This document shows positions 10,386-20,681 of a stretch of DNA of 64,000 nt, piece after piece (within the stretch, counting starts at the first letter, position 1; every line of letters starts with the position of its first letter). The stretch is taken from positions 21,509,817-21,573,816 of the forward strand of contig JASXTE010000011.1 of assembly GCA_030280995.1 (NCBI GenBank). Direction: 5' to 3'. This stretch comes from Hemileia vastatrix (taxonomy: Eukaryota; Basidiomycota; Pucciniomycetes; Pucciniales; Zaghouaniaceae). Made by a program: the position numbers and the translations under genes. The notes beneath the pieces were generated by a model, which was given only the letters and a program-made list of their open reading frames with translations, was not told the DNA's origin and made no database searches.

Positions 10386-11562
10386 TGTCAGCCTAAATAT
10401 ACTTAGGACTGAGTATTTCTTATGCTTAAAATAAGATAACCTTAAGTAGATTAAGCTTATATCTTAAAAATAAGGTTAAAATAATAATATATATTATTTT
10501 ATTATATATATATATAATTATTATTCTATTATATAATTTATAATAGTTTAAATAGCTTATCCATGGACTAATAATACTTATTAAGGTGTTAATGGAGTCA
10601 TAATATACTTATCTTAAGTGATATGAAGTAATTATTGACATACATAAGCTTATATGTATACATAAATCTCATATTCAGTGAAATATGCAGTATATTATGT
10701 ATATTTAGATATATAAGTGGGTTTTAGCCCCTTAATAGCCTATAACCTTTGTTTTTCTGCTTATTTTAGGTCATATGGACGAAATCAGTGGACTCACAAC
10801 GCCTACAGAAGCATAGACACCTATATCAGGCGCATACACCCAGTTTGGACAACTAAAAGTACTTCCTTGGATGGTTATTCACGGATTTATGGGTTGGAAA
10901 GATGTTTTTGGGTTAATGTGGATGCTTGGGGATGTTATTGGGGGCTTGGACATTCTATTTGTTTCCTTTATATGCTTTTAGTTTCATTAAATCTCTTTTT
11001 GATCATTTATTTTACCTGTTTCTTTATGGTATCCGCTTTTATCTGGGTTTTCTATTTATGGTATGACTCTGTGTTATTATTAATAGTGATGGAGGGTCCT
11101 TACTGGAGGTCTGGGTGTTGAAACTGCTTGAAGTGGACGCCATGGGGAGGTGATGGGCCCTCACAGTGCTGTAATTGCCGGGGATAGCAGTGACATCATC
11201 TGGATTGAAGGTCTGTGCACTCCAGTGGATTTGGGTATAAGTAAGGAGGGATTTTGACGGTTTATTATCATCATTCAATTACTACACTTCAAAAAAACAC
11301 TACAATACAATTATTAGTATTCAGGAATGTATTATAAAGCCCTTATAAATTGATATTATCTTTATAAAAGCTATAACTATATTTTATTCTTCTATTTTCC
11401 ACCACTAGCACGCATTTAAATCCAAGTATTGTGAGTTTTATTTGAGTATAACTATTCTATTAGTCTTCCCCTGAGGTTTAATCACTAAATCATTTATTAA
11501 TAAGTAGTAGGACCATAAAATAACACTATTATATCATACTTATATACTAGAGTATACTGACA
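10386..11562 (+). mobile_element. Solo LTR of the B family inside A1 pol
   Basis: TGTCAG...CTGACA sequence of 1177 bp aligns end to end with the LTRs of B1 and B2. It is flanked by perfect 5 bp duplications GAGCT (10381-10385 and 11563-11567). Removing it with one GAGCT restores the A1 RT-RNase H frame. It is a solo LTR left by LTR-LTR recombination and belongs to the same LTR subfamily as B2. Confidence 0.96.
10710..10717 (+). promoter_or_regulatory. TATA box in B-family LTR
   Basis: TATATAAG occurs at the same place in all four B-family LTRs, about 325 bp from the TGTCAG end, before a conserved GTGGGTTTTAGCCCC stretch. It is the likely core promoter. Confidence 0.6.
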
Positions 11563-13795
11563 GAGCTTGTAGGATTTATTTAGCTGTTGATTCTAGTCAG
11601 CTGGCTGCTGGTGCAGTGCTTTCTCAGATGGATAAGGGTGGTTATATTTGACCAGTTAGGTATGAATCTGTAGTATTTACTGAGGTGGAATCAAGATATT
11701 CACAACCAAAGTTGGAACTCTGTGGTGTGGCAAAAATTTTAAAGAAACTTCAAAATATCTTATGGGGTCAACATTTTGAACTTCAAGTGGATGCTTAATC
11801 TTTAATTCAGATGATTAATTCACCTAGTTTACCTAATGCTCCAATGACTAGGTGGGTAGCTTTTATTCAACATTTTTCATTCAATTTAGTGCACAGGCCT
11901 GGAAAATCTTTCACTATGCCTGATGGAGTGTCAAGAAGACCACCTACAGTAGATGATTCCAATTCAGAAGAGTTTGATGAAGATATACCTATAATCAAGG
12001 CCAGTATCAAGGGTTCTGAGGACTTTCCATACCTCCCCCATGAGATTAAACTGGCTGGTTCTATTTTTGTTGAATTTGATGAAGTTGATGATCTAGTTGA
12101 TCATGAGGTTTTTGTAGATGAGGATGGTGTGGTTGTTTGGGATAATTGGAAGCTGGTTAATGGTGTTTATGTTTGGGATCTGAAGGAGGATAGTGGTAGC
12201 ATGGAAAAATGTTTGAATGAGGTGGATTATGTGAATTTAAGCAAACAGCCAAATGCTCAGAGAATGATTGCTCATTCACAAGTGGGAGATATTGGGGACA
12301 GGGAGGTTCCTTTGGATGTTATATTATTGGATTTTTCTGATGAAATTTGGGGCCAGACTGGGTTTTATTTTTTAATGGTGAAATATTTGTTGTCTCTGGG
12401 AAAACCAGAAGAATGTGATGAAGCTGAATGGGTGGCTATCAAATAGATATCACCTGGTTTTTATTTGTCTGGTAGAAGGTTGATGAAAAGAAGACATCCA
12501 AATCCTCAAGTTGTTGTATCTCAAAGAAAAGGTCAAGAATTGGTGATGAAATCTCTTCATGAAGATTTAGGGAATAGGGGATTTGGAGAAACTTATAAGC
12601 AGATTGCTGATAGATTTTGGTGGCCTGGAATGAAGATGGCTGTTAGATCTTGGGTTCAGTCATGTGAAGAATTTCAGAGAAGAAGTTATTTAAGGCCAAA
12701 AGAACCTGGAAATGCTACTGGTGAAAATACTATCTTTGGACGGGTTAGTTTGGATGCTGTTCACATCAAGGAAGGTAAATATAAGTACTTGATTGTGGCA
12801 AAGGATGATTTGTCTGGTTGGGTTGAGGCTGTCCCTCTTATTAGTTTATCTGCTAAAAATGAAGCAGAATTTTCGATGAAGGAATGGGTGTATAGGTATG
12901 GTGTTATGAAGTTGGTAACTGTTTATGGCGGCTCTGAGTTTGGTGCAGACTTCAAGGAAGCTTTTTCAAAAATTGGCTCAAAGGTTAGGGTGGCGACCCC
13001 ATATTATCCTGAAGCAGAAGGAATGGTTTAAAGGGGGAATCAAGTTATTAAGGATGCTTTGGTTAAAATGTGTGGAAAAAGTGCTGAAAAGTGGAGGCAT
13101 TATTTACCCCTTGTTTTATTTGCTGACAGGATTACCACCAAGAGGACAACTGGTTATTCTCCTTATGAATTAGTTTTTAGTCAGAAAGCTGTTTTACCGG
13201 TTGATCTTGAAGCTGAATCGTATCTTGGTGTTGATTGGGATGTATGCAAAACTACTGAAGATTTGCTCTGTGCTAGAATGCAACAGTTAGAAAAGAAGGA
13301 GGAATATTTGGAGAAGGCATACGATAGGATGATCAAGGTCAGGGATCAGTCTGTCAGGTATTGGGATCAAAGGTTGGCTCATAGACTCAGGAAGCCTTTG
13401 AGGCCTGGTGATATGGTGCTGGTGTATAATAGGAGGTTGGAAAGTCAATGGGGTAAAATGTTTGCTGATAGATGGAATGGACCATATAGGATTAGAGAAC
13501 AGGTTTCTGGTGGTTCATATGTTCTGGAAGAACTGGATGGTGCTGTCTTAAAGAAGAGGGTAGCTGCTGATCAAGTGAAGAAGTTTTACCCTAGGGGAAC
13601 AAAGAGTGCTGAAGTTTGACTCCAAAATGAGGATAAACTACAGCATCAATCTTTTAGTGAATCTCAAAGTCTTTTGAAAAATCAATCATTACTTCAATTT
13701 TAAAATTTTATTATGTGGTGAAAATATGAGGGGGAAACGAATTTTGTTAGGAGTGTTCACAGGGGAACCTTCTAGATTTTATATTGGCAAGTTTG

Positions 13796-13836
13796 GGGGT
13801 AATTGATGAGTTGGCAGCTTTATTCACAATTACCCC
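13796..13836 (+). repeat. A-family hairpin, A1 copy 1
   Basis: GGGGTAATTG pairs perfectly over 10 bp with CAATTACCCC across a 21-base loop beginning ATGAGTTGG. Paralogous hairpins are at 14563, 20134, 23042 and 23302. Confidence 0.8.
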
Positions 13837-14231
13837 ATAATGTTTGTTTCAAACCCTTCTCTGTTTCTAGTTGAATCCTGGCTTTGTTTTTTGTTATATA
13901 GGTAGTCCTCTATGACTATAAACTGGAACCTAACGTCAACAAAGCACAATCTTTTGGAAGTCTGGATTCACGAATTTTGTTTTGTTTCATTTTTTTTGTT
14001 GTATTGGGGTGGATGATCACTTGTGGTCTCCAATCATTTTTACAAATTGGAGGGAGCCCACCCAGTGATCATTAGTTTGTTTCCTTGATTTTCATTAAAT
14101 TATCAATTTTCAAATTTTCAAATTTTCAAAATTTAATTTCAAAAAAAAAAAAAAAATTATTATTTTCAAAAATAATTTGTTTTCTAAAATTTCATTTTAT
14201 GTTATATTTTTAATTTTTATTTCCTGTGTAT

Positions 14232-14258
14232 CCACAATCAAGGTGCACTTGGATGTGG
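14232..14258 (+). repeat. GTGCAC hairpin, A1 copy
   Basis: CCACA...TGTGG encloses CAAGGTGCACTTG, itself self-complementary. Related inverted sequences are in A2 at 22450-22475 and 22646-22670. Confidence 0.6.
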
Positions 14259-14562
14259 GTATGATGTTAGGGGTTCGGCTCATCCAAATGGCTGGGGGAC
14301 ATCTTTTATTTTTTTATTTATCTTTAATTTTACTTTTCTTTTTCTTTTATTATATATTAATTTTATTTATTCTGCTAGTCCATCAAGACTTAAAACTGAA
14401 ATTCTTTTCAAGATCATTTATGATTGGTCCTAAACTTCAAGACTGTGGAAAATTGAAGATGTCCATAAAACTAGGAATTTTAATGGTCAATATTTGAGGA
14501 GGATTTCTTTTAGTTAGAAGTGTTCATTGGGGAACCTTCTAGATTTTATATTGGCAAGTTTG

Positions 14563-14603
14563 GGGGTAATTGATGAGTTGGCAACTCTATACACAATTAC
14601 CCC
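14563..14603 (+). repeat. A-family hairpin, A1 copy 2
   Basis: A second perfect GGGGTAATTG/CAATTACCCC stem lies in the same context as copy 1 (preceded by TTCTAGATTTTATATTGGC). Confidence 0.8.
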
Positions 14604-15048
14604 ACAAAGTTCGTTTATATGCTTTATTGTTTATAGATTGATCTCTAGCATTGGTTTTGTGATTCAGGTGGAAGTCCTCTAAGACTATAAACTGGTAATT
14701 TTTGCGCTTGATGACTCAAGAAAATTCAAGTGGAGGTCGTTTTTGGAAATTGGAGGACCTCATGGCAATTTTCAGATCATTGCAGTTCTGGCTCAGTGGA
14801 GATGAAAGCCCACTCTCTTAATTTTCTTTTTTTTGTTGGAGGTGAATGGTGAAGGAGTTTGGAGGACCTCATGGCAGTGTCTATATCATTGCAGTTCTAG
14901 CTCAGTAGGGTTTAAAGCCTACTCTTTCATACTCAGCGGATTGAAGCATCAAAAATCAAGTGGAGTCAACTTTAGAAGCAAAATTTTTATTGAAATGATG
15001 GTGGAAAAGTTTTTTATGTGATTCAGAATGGAATGGGTACATTCCATA

Positions 15049-15060
15049 TTGGAGGGAGGA
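15049..15060 (+). other. A1 polypurine tract
   Basis: TTGGAGGGAGGA directly abuts the TG of the 3' LTR. The same 12 bases precede the A2 3' LTR on the minus strand. It is the expected plus-strand primer. Confidence 0.85.
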
Positions 15061-16501
15061 TGTGGCATTCCAAATCTGGGTAGGCTACTTAGGTGAAAAT
15101 TTGATTGGACCTTGGTTGGAAGAAAATCATGGTGATATCAGGTGTTAATTTGGTTGAAGGGAGTTAACTGGATTTTTTTTGGGTGAATTTATGGTGATTT
15201 TTGGAGGATTTATGGTGATTTTTGGAGGATTTATGGTGATTTTTTGGAGGATTTATGGTGTTTTGGAATGGATATATGTAGGTATTCCTATTGTTATTTG
15301 ATGGTTTCATGGATTGGGTATTGGTTTTAATGGATTTTCTAGGGCTCTCTTGGTATTTTTGGTAAATGCAGTGTGCTCATGGAGTAGCCATTTTTTACCG
15401 GTGTGCTCCGGTGTGCTCCGGTTTTCTCCGGTGATTTTCCGGTACAAAAGCGAAGTCACTGTGGCAAAGTTGGTCATTGTGGCAAATTTTGGTCATTGGT
15501 GCAAAAAGTCTGGGCACTGTGGCAAAGTTTGGTCACTGCAGAAAAGTCTGGGTACTGTGGCAAAGTTTGGTCACTGTAGAAAAGTCTGATCACCAGTGCA
15601 AAGTTTGGTCACTGTAGAAAAGTCTGATCACCAGTGCAAAGTTTAGTCACTGCAGAAAAGTCTGGGCACTGTGGCAAAGTTTGAGAACTGTAGAAAAGTC
15701 TGATCACCAGTGCAAAGTTTGGTCACTGTGCAAAGTTTGGTCACTGTGCCAAAATTTTGGCTATTGTGGCAAAATTTGGTTAGAAAGTAATTATGCTTAC
15801 TAGATCAACAGTTTATTGTAGATCTTATGCATGTAGGGTATTGTTGGAAAGGTCTGAAGCAGGAGAAGCATGTGGGGAGGGGGGGGGAATCTTAGTCTTC
15901 TACATGTTTTTTGTCTTTTAGTTGTGATAATAAGGGTTTTTTTTGATAATTAACAATATTTAACATATAACAACAATTATAATAAAAAATATCAACATAT
16001 AGGGTACCATTGGATAGCTCTCATCCTTGGTGACTCAAATTTATTTCTTTTCTTATAAAATTTATAAAATAAAAATATAATAAAGAACACTCTTTAATTT
16101 TGGTGGGAAACTGGGTAAATCTGGGGCAGACCTTTAATAAGGCACCTTTGAACAGATCATCCCAAGGGTAGTTTCTGGGGTACTTTACTGTACTTTTCAG
16201 TCTCTGGGGCAAGTGTTGTGGCTTGATCTAAGTATTTGCTGTGACTTGTATCAGTGTAATATGGTATTAGGTATTTGTTTTGGGTGTGTAATCATTTATT
16301 GCACTTATTTTTCTATATTATAGGTTTCCAACACTTTCAAAGTCTTTCTCTCAGATTTTCAACTTATCCAACTCTTCAAGAAGATCTTCAAGCTTATTTA
16401 ATTGAATCTTACATTTACTTAGAGGGACAGGGATTTCTTTTTGTTTTTCAACTCCCTTGGATTCTTCCTGCAGAAAGGTGACTGTAGGAGTCTACTCTAC
16501 A
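15061..16501 (+). repeat. A1 3' LTR (1441 bp)
   Basis: It matches 3905-5356 with scattered substitutions and small repeat-number differences, from TGTGGCATTCC to GTCTACTCTACA. It is followed by GCGT, the right target-duplication copy. Confidence 0.95.
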
Positions 16502-16505
16502 GCGT

Positions 16506-16611
16506 CAGTAACGTTTCTCCAAGAAGAATTGATTTATTACTTTACCTGTAGAATGTGTGTCAGTAACGTTGCTCCGAGAAGAATTGGAGCTAGTCAGATG
16601 CGCATTCTACA
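16506..16611 (-). repeat. Candidate copia-1 5' LTR remainder with internal tandem repeat
   Basis: With 3891-3904 this would make a short LTR of about 120 bp running TGTAGAATGC...CATTCTACA on the minus strand and ending exactly at the copia primer site. It contains a duplicated block (TGTAGAATGTG, CAGTAACGTT and GAAGAATTG, period about 54 bp). The partner LTR is outside the window, so the boundary at 16611 is provisional. Confidence 0.5.
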
Positions 16612-17436
16612 GTCTATATACATGATTCACATGGTAGTTAAATTAATATATGACTATGTACATAACAATAATCACCAAGAGCATCCAAACTCGTGCAGGT
16701 GTGTAACTCCCGCTTACTTGCATATTATTTCTGAGTTGCACTAATTAATGATGCCATTCCACACTTGTTAGTGAAAATCTTCACTATTTGTGAGTTACCC
16801 AAAATATTCAACACATATTTTTTTGCATGAATTCAGTAATTTCTAATTTATTTTCTCACATGTCTTTGCACCAACTTGGTATATTCATTGTTTTTTCACT
16901 AAATCATTTTTGTCACAATTAGGCCATTTAACTGTCTCAAAGAATTACTAGACTTAGATGAGGATCACCTTACCTTTACTTACTTGTTAACTACCCCCCA
17001 AGTGGACACTGATTAGGTTACCTTGTTTTCTTACTTTATGTGGTGATAGGACTATTTAAAGGTGTGTACATTGCACAGAACCTGTAGGAAAATAATATAG
17101 AGCTGGTTTTGGGTGTGATATGATGATGAGAAGTGAGAAAAGTAGCGTTCAGTAAGAGTGGAGTCTTAATGAAATGGAGGTATTGAGGTAATGCAAGTGT
17201 GGTTTGTTGAGATGAATTACTTAAAAAATGGCGGGGCAGAAAATGAGTTACACAAATGGTTCAATAATTCATGGAAAGATCCACAAATTACTGAAAAAAT
17301 TAGTGATTTGACCCTTTACCGAATGACTAAAACACGATGAGTGCGGAATATTAGCCGCTATTTTCATTGAAATATTCATACTGAAGCTAATTTGACCCAC
17401 ATGTGTGGATGCTCTAAGCCTATCCTCTACTGCACA
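16612..17436 (-). repeat. Probable copia-2 3' LTR region, left boundary unresolved
   Basis: No coding sequence is supported here. On the minus strand the copia-2 RNase H end is followed by a G-rich tract (17442-17459) and then TGTGCAGTAGAGG, the expected order polypurine tract then LTR. The left end of that LTR could not be fixed because the partner 5' LTR is missing. Part of this stretch may be older flanking DNA. Confidence 0.4.
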
Positions 17437-17441
17437 TATAA

Positions 17442-17459
17442 CCCCCCCTCTTAGTGGTT
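17442..17459 (-). other. Copia-2 polypurine tract
   Basis: The minus strand reads AACCACTAAGAGGGGGGG just after the RNase H end and just before the presumed LTR start. Confidence 0.55.
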
Positions 17460-17574
17460 TTCCTACCAACATGAGAGAAAGAAATGAAAATAATAATAAT
17501 AATAAAATATGCTAGAAAAAGTTGAAGAATAAAAGATAAATGGAGAAAATAAAATAGAATCAATCATCATAAAC

Positions 17575-18138
17575 ACCTAATAGCTTTCTCTTTTCCTCCA
17601 TATGTTTGGACCTAAATTTTTTGTCAATAAATCAGCGATTTGATTGTTTGATGTCAACCATTCAATATTAATTTATTTTCTTTAAACTTGCTCATTGAAA
17701 AAATAAAAATCCCTTTTGACATGTCTACACTATTTATTGGAAGGATTATCTGTAGCTGCAACGATTGCTCCCTTGTTGTCAAAGTATAGGGGAGTGGGAC
17801 CATGGCTTAAGTCTACTTCATGTAAAAGATTTTGCATCCAGAGGGCCTGCCTGGCTGAATTGAACATGGCAATTAATTGTGAGTGTAACAATGCAGTTGC
17901 TACACATGACTACCATTTTGATTTCCAAAGAATGAGACCATTGTTGACCATTATAATATTTCCACCAGTAGCACAGGCAAATTCACTGCCCCACGTGGCA
18001 TCACAAAAAACTTTGGTTTAAGGCATAGACATAATCTGAAGAAATAAGTGAAATCTATGATTTTTCATGAATTGGAGGTAGCAAAAGAGGTGGTTCAGCA
18101 TATCCCATTCAGCTTTACCTGGTCTTGATGCATGACGT
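17575..18138 (-). pseudogene. Copia-2 RNase H
   Basis: The minus strand shows KVFCDATWGSEFACATGG (first Asp), HSQLIAMFNSARQALWMQNL (second acidic region altered), PLYFDNKGAIVAATDN (Asp-Asn-Lys) and the terminal NNQIADLLTKNLGPN block with which copia Pol usually ends. Frameshifts and stops (for example after the SNKCRHVKRD region) break it. It would degrade RNA in RNA:DNA hybrids. Confidence 0.85.
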
Positions 18139-19231
18139 TGTAGACAATCCTATAGTACTAGCTATAGGCCTTGACCAAGGGAGTTGGAGAAAAACCAGAG
18201 AGAAAATCCCCTGTCTCTTTAGAAAAATAGAGTGAGATTTACTTGCTAAAGTAAGTTGGTTCCTGTTTTGCTAAAGCTCCTGTTTAACACAATTGACTGC
18301 TTGATGAGCCAAGAAAGTATTTCCCAGATAGACTACCAGACCAAAGAACTGAAATGTAGAACAAAGTCCACACCAGAGACAGCAAAGATACTTGATGTAG
18401 GCTGCAAATCCACACCAGAGACAGCAATAATACTTGCTATAGCTTGCAAGACTATAACAGAGAAAACAGTTGCCAAAGTTAAGTTAAATGAAGAACTCAC
18501 TTGCAACAAACACAGCCAATTGTGGCCAGAAAACAGTGAAAACTGAGTGAGGAACAATGATATCACCTCCGGATGGTTGTATGATGATTAAGGTTGCCCC
18601 AAACTGTCTTCTTCACTATGTACACACAGACCACTAACTAAGAGCCCATGCGCACCCACCAATCTGGTGCCTGTACCCGCCAAATTGCATAAAAAACCCT
18701 CCTGAAGCGCTCCCCAACCTCCTAAAACAGAGGCGGGTGGGCCCCCCGACGTTGGAGATGCCGCCTGAAGCGGCCCGGCCTCCTTGAAGCCAGAAAACCA
18801 ACAAAAACCACTAATCTACTTAGAAAAATTAGCTACAACTACTAAAACCTTTAAAACACGGAATTTCACTATAACAACATTGAGACATGAAATATAGAGA
18901 AAAATTAGCTCTATCCAATGGTACTAAGCACTTAACCCTAAGACTTAAGGTTAGCCCGTAAAACACAAAAAACAAAATTAAACAGCAATCTTTTATAAAT
19001 GAAAAATGAGGAAATGACCCCTTAAAACTCAGAATATGAAAAATGTCTTCTAGAAATAAAATATAGAGAAAAACCAGGGCTATCCAATGATAGTACCCAC
19101 TTACCCGCAGACCCAATATCCATGGAATAAAACCAGAAAAATACCCAATTCCTTCACAGATGTCAATTAAGACATGCACAAACAGCACCAAATCACACAA
19201 CAAAGGCCCCTGCCAATGTTGGAAGACAACA
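18139..19231 (-). repeat. A2 3' LTR (1093 bp)
   Basis: On the plus strand it starts TGTAGACAATCC and ends GGAAGACAACA, and aligns fully with 30072-31165. Its right end lies only 48 bp from the start codon of the antisense gene at 19280, so it may supply that promoter. Confidence 0.95.
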
Positions 19232-19243
19232 TCCTCCCTCCAA
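19232..19243 (-). other. A2 polypurine tract
   Basis: The minus strand reads TTGGAGGGAGGA next to the LTR start, identical to A1. Confidence 0.85.
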
Positions 19244-19279
19244 TTGAGAATTTCCACATTCTTTCTTCATCCAACCACC

Positions 19280-19926
19280 ATGTTCAACCTTCTTCCCAAA
19301 TCTGCCTCTGAAATGGGTCCCTGCCAATACTGCATCGACAATAATTTAATCTGCACCATGACACCACCTGTCCATCCATACAGAACGTCCTGCGATGTCT
19401 GCCAATCTAGAAAGAAGACCTGCCACAGACCTGGTCCACTTTCTTCTGCAACAGATTCACCTCCACCTCAACCTTGTCCTTCTTCTGCTAGCACCAAAAG
19501 ATCTAGGCCATCCATCCTGATACCCAGATTAATCAAAAAGCTCCACCCTTCCCAGAAGAGTTCCACAACCCATAAAACAACTAGTTCCACGATCCCTGGT
19601 CCATCTGATGGTAAAGAACTTTCATTTCTTCCTTCAACTTTAAAACTGATGACTTCTCAGTTCCTCCATCTTCTGATAGTGATGATAACAATGTAGGATC
19701 CATTGCACCACCAACTCCAACGCACTTGCCCACTATCAAGGCCAAGTTTCAACAACACACATCTCAACAGAGACAACTTCTGCTTCACTACTTCCAATCC
19801 ACTCCTGCTAGAGATCCACAGGACATTGAGAAAAGAAGACACCTCATTCACCAGTTCAAGGCTAATTCTGAAAACTTCATTTCATCTCTTGATTCCCTCT
19901 GTACTTCCACTGGTACTTGCATTTGA
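19280..19926 (+). CDS. Antisense gene 1 of A2: six-cysteine zinc-cluster-like protein, one intron
   Basis: ATG 19280 opens a frame ended by a stop at 19694-19696 unless a 50 bp intron is removed (19611-19660: GTAAAG donor, CTGAT branch-like motif, TTCTCAG acceptor). Exons 19280-19610 and 19661-19926 then give 198 aa. Residues 15-48 carry six Cys (15, 18, 25, 38, 41, 48) spaced C-X2-C-X6-C-X12-C-X2-C-X6-C. This fits the Gal4-type Zn2Cys6 spacing, but the basic residues lie in the second half (CQSRKKTC) rather than the first, so DNA binding is only inferred. A Pro/Ser/Lys-rich linker and a helical, Gln-rich C-terminus follow. It lies opposite to pol, 48 bp inside the 3' LTR. Confidence 0.62.
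19611..19660 (+). other. Predicted intron of antisense gene 1
   Basis: GTAAAG...AAACTGATGACTTCTCAG, 50 bp, phase 1. Its length is not a multiple of three, and its removal joins the two open frames. Confidence 0.6.
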
Positions 19927-19979
19927 TTCAGAAAAGAAAAATTGACTACACCCTCTATAGGATGTAACCACAAATGACC

Positions 19980-20531
19980 CTCAGTTTTAAGTCTTGGGGG
20001 ACCATCCTCATTTTATAGTCTTGGGGGACTCAAAAACCCTCAGTTTAAAGTCTTGGGGGACTCAAAAACCTAAATCATAAAACCAGAACCAGAGATCAAC
20101 CACATTAAGACACAGAGAAAAAACTAACATTCTGGGGTAATTTTAAATAGAGCTGCCAGCCCATCAATTACCCCCAAACTTGCCTTTGCTAAATTCGGAG
20201 GCTCCCCCTGTGGATACCCTCCACCAATCTTTCAAAACCAATTCCAACAACAAAATTTTCCCTCAGTTTATAGTCTTGGGGGACTTAACTAACACCAATC
20301 CTCAGTTTAAAGTCTTGGGGGACTAACACAGTGTTCAGTTTAAAGTCTTGACGGACTAGTCTTGATAAAATCTTGAAACCAGCAAGCTTAAAGTCTTGGA
20401 GGACTAACAGAAACCAGATTTCAGTTTAAAGTCTTGATGGACTGATCTTGATACCATAGCTTTTTTAGTTTAGATTCTTGATGGACTGACCTTGATACCA
20501 TAGCTTTTTCAGTTTAGAGTCTTGATGGACT
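19980..20531 (+). repeat. Ten-copy AGTTTAAAGTCTTGGGGGAC motif array
   Basis: Copies start near 19980, 20007, 20039, 20262, 20301, 20336, 20386, 20422, 20466 and 20510, with irregular spacing (30-220 bp). The first five are mostly GGGGGACT, later ones TGATGGACT. It occupies the interval between antisense genes 1 and 2 and stops just before the TATA-like box of gene 2. Single diverged copies follow each hairpin unit in A1 (for example 13911-13927) and at 23207. Confidence 0.88.
20134..20174 (-). repeat. A-family hairpin, A2 copy 1
   Basis: GGGGTAATT pairs with AATTACCCC over 9 bp, with the loop matching the A1 hairpins on the sense (minus) strand. Confidence 0.75.
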
Positions 20532-20543
20532 GGTGGAATTTTG

Positions 20544-20675
20544 CATAAATAGACGCAGCCAATTTCATGCAGAACACCTCTACAGCCAACCTGCTGAACT
20601 TCCACCTTCGCTTCATCATCTACCCATCACTGAAATAAATCTCCTCCTATCCCTTTTCATCATCTTTTCTCACCA
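20544..20675 (+). promoter_or_regulatory. Predicted promoter of antisense gene 2
   Basis: CATAAATAG at 20544-20552 resembles a TATA box. A CT-rich tract at about 20635-20675 leads to CACCACAGATCATG. This is the usual arrangement in fungal genes and lies in the correct direction for gene 2 only. Confidence 0.45.
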
Positions 20676-20681
20676 CAGATC

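Larger units (their letters stand above)
8661..13619 (+). pseudogene. A1 pol (RT-RNase H-integrase), interrupted by solo LTR
   Basis: One frame runs from ATG 8661 to 13619 once the solo LTR (10386-11562 plus one target copy) is discounted. Stops occur at 9537-9539, about 11650, about 11797, 12444-12446 and 13029-13031. RT shows LPQGATNSVAVYQ and the catalytic FIDDGGIKGP. RNase H follows the LTR (LAVDSS, FELQVD). Integrase has lost key residues: the HHCC finger reads H-E-D-L-G-N and C-E-E-F (second His and last Cys gone), the second catalytic Asp is Tyr (KLVTVYGGSEF), and the Glu codon is a stop. A conserved VSGGSYVLEELDGAVLKKRV tail closes the protein. Confidence 0.9.
13620..15060 (+). other. 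A1 3' noncoding region with repeated hairpin units
   Basis: No supported coding sequence. It holds two copies of a unit of roughly 170 bp (about 13750-13925 and 14515-14690) made of GGGGAACCTTCTAGATTTT, a GGGGTAATTG/CAATTACCCC hairpin and a GACTATAAACTGG motif. One GTGCAC-centred hairpin (14232-14258) and homopolymer-rich stretches (14140-14350) lie between. The same kinds of unit occur in A2. Confidence 0.75.
3905..16501 (+). mobile_element. Gypsy element A1, complete but degenerate
   Basis: Two direct LTRs (3905-5356 and 15061-16501) start TGTGG and end CTCTACA. Between them lie a tRNA-Lys-like primer site, gag-protease, a spacer ORF, RT-RNase H-integrase and a purine tract. Flanks GCAT (3901-3904) and GCGT (16502-16505) fit a 4 bp target duplication with one transition, matching the exact 4 bp duplication of the related A2. 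Coding is inactivated by in-frame stops and by a solo LTR in pol. No chromodomain follows integrase. Confidence 0.93.
17436..18138 (-). mobile_element. Copia-2, 3' part (left of A2)
   Basis: It holds the RNase H end and purine tract of a minus-strand copia element. Its 5' part continues at 31166-33297 after A2 is removed. At the junction a copia RT/RNase H connection reads in frame through one ACGT copy (LNFLTRHASRPGKAEW on the minus strand), which proves that the two halves were contiguous. Confidence 0.88.

Noticed and set aside
10717..11121. 134-codon hydrophobic open frame conserved in all four B-family LTRs (also at 44478, 52139, 57982)
   Set aside because: It starts at GTG with no ATG, is truncated by TAA in B2 and extended in the B1 3' LTR, and its hydrophobicity follows from T-rich LTR sequence. 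Conservation is explained by shared LTR ancestry.
6218..13031. Repeat-induced point mutation as the cause of A1 stops
   Set aside because: Some stops fit C-to-T change (CAA to TAA, CGA to TGA), but others require G-to-T or A-to-T change, so no consistent signature is visible by eye.
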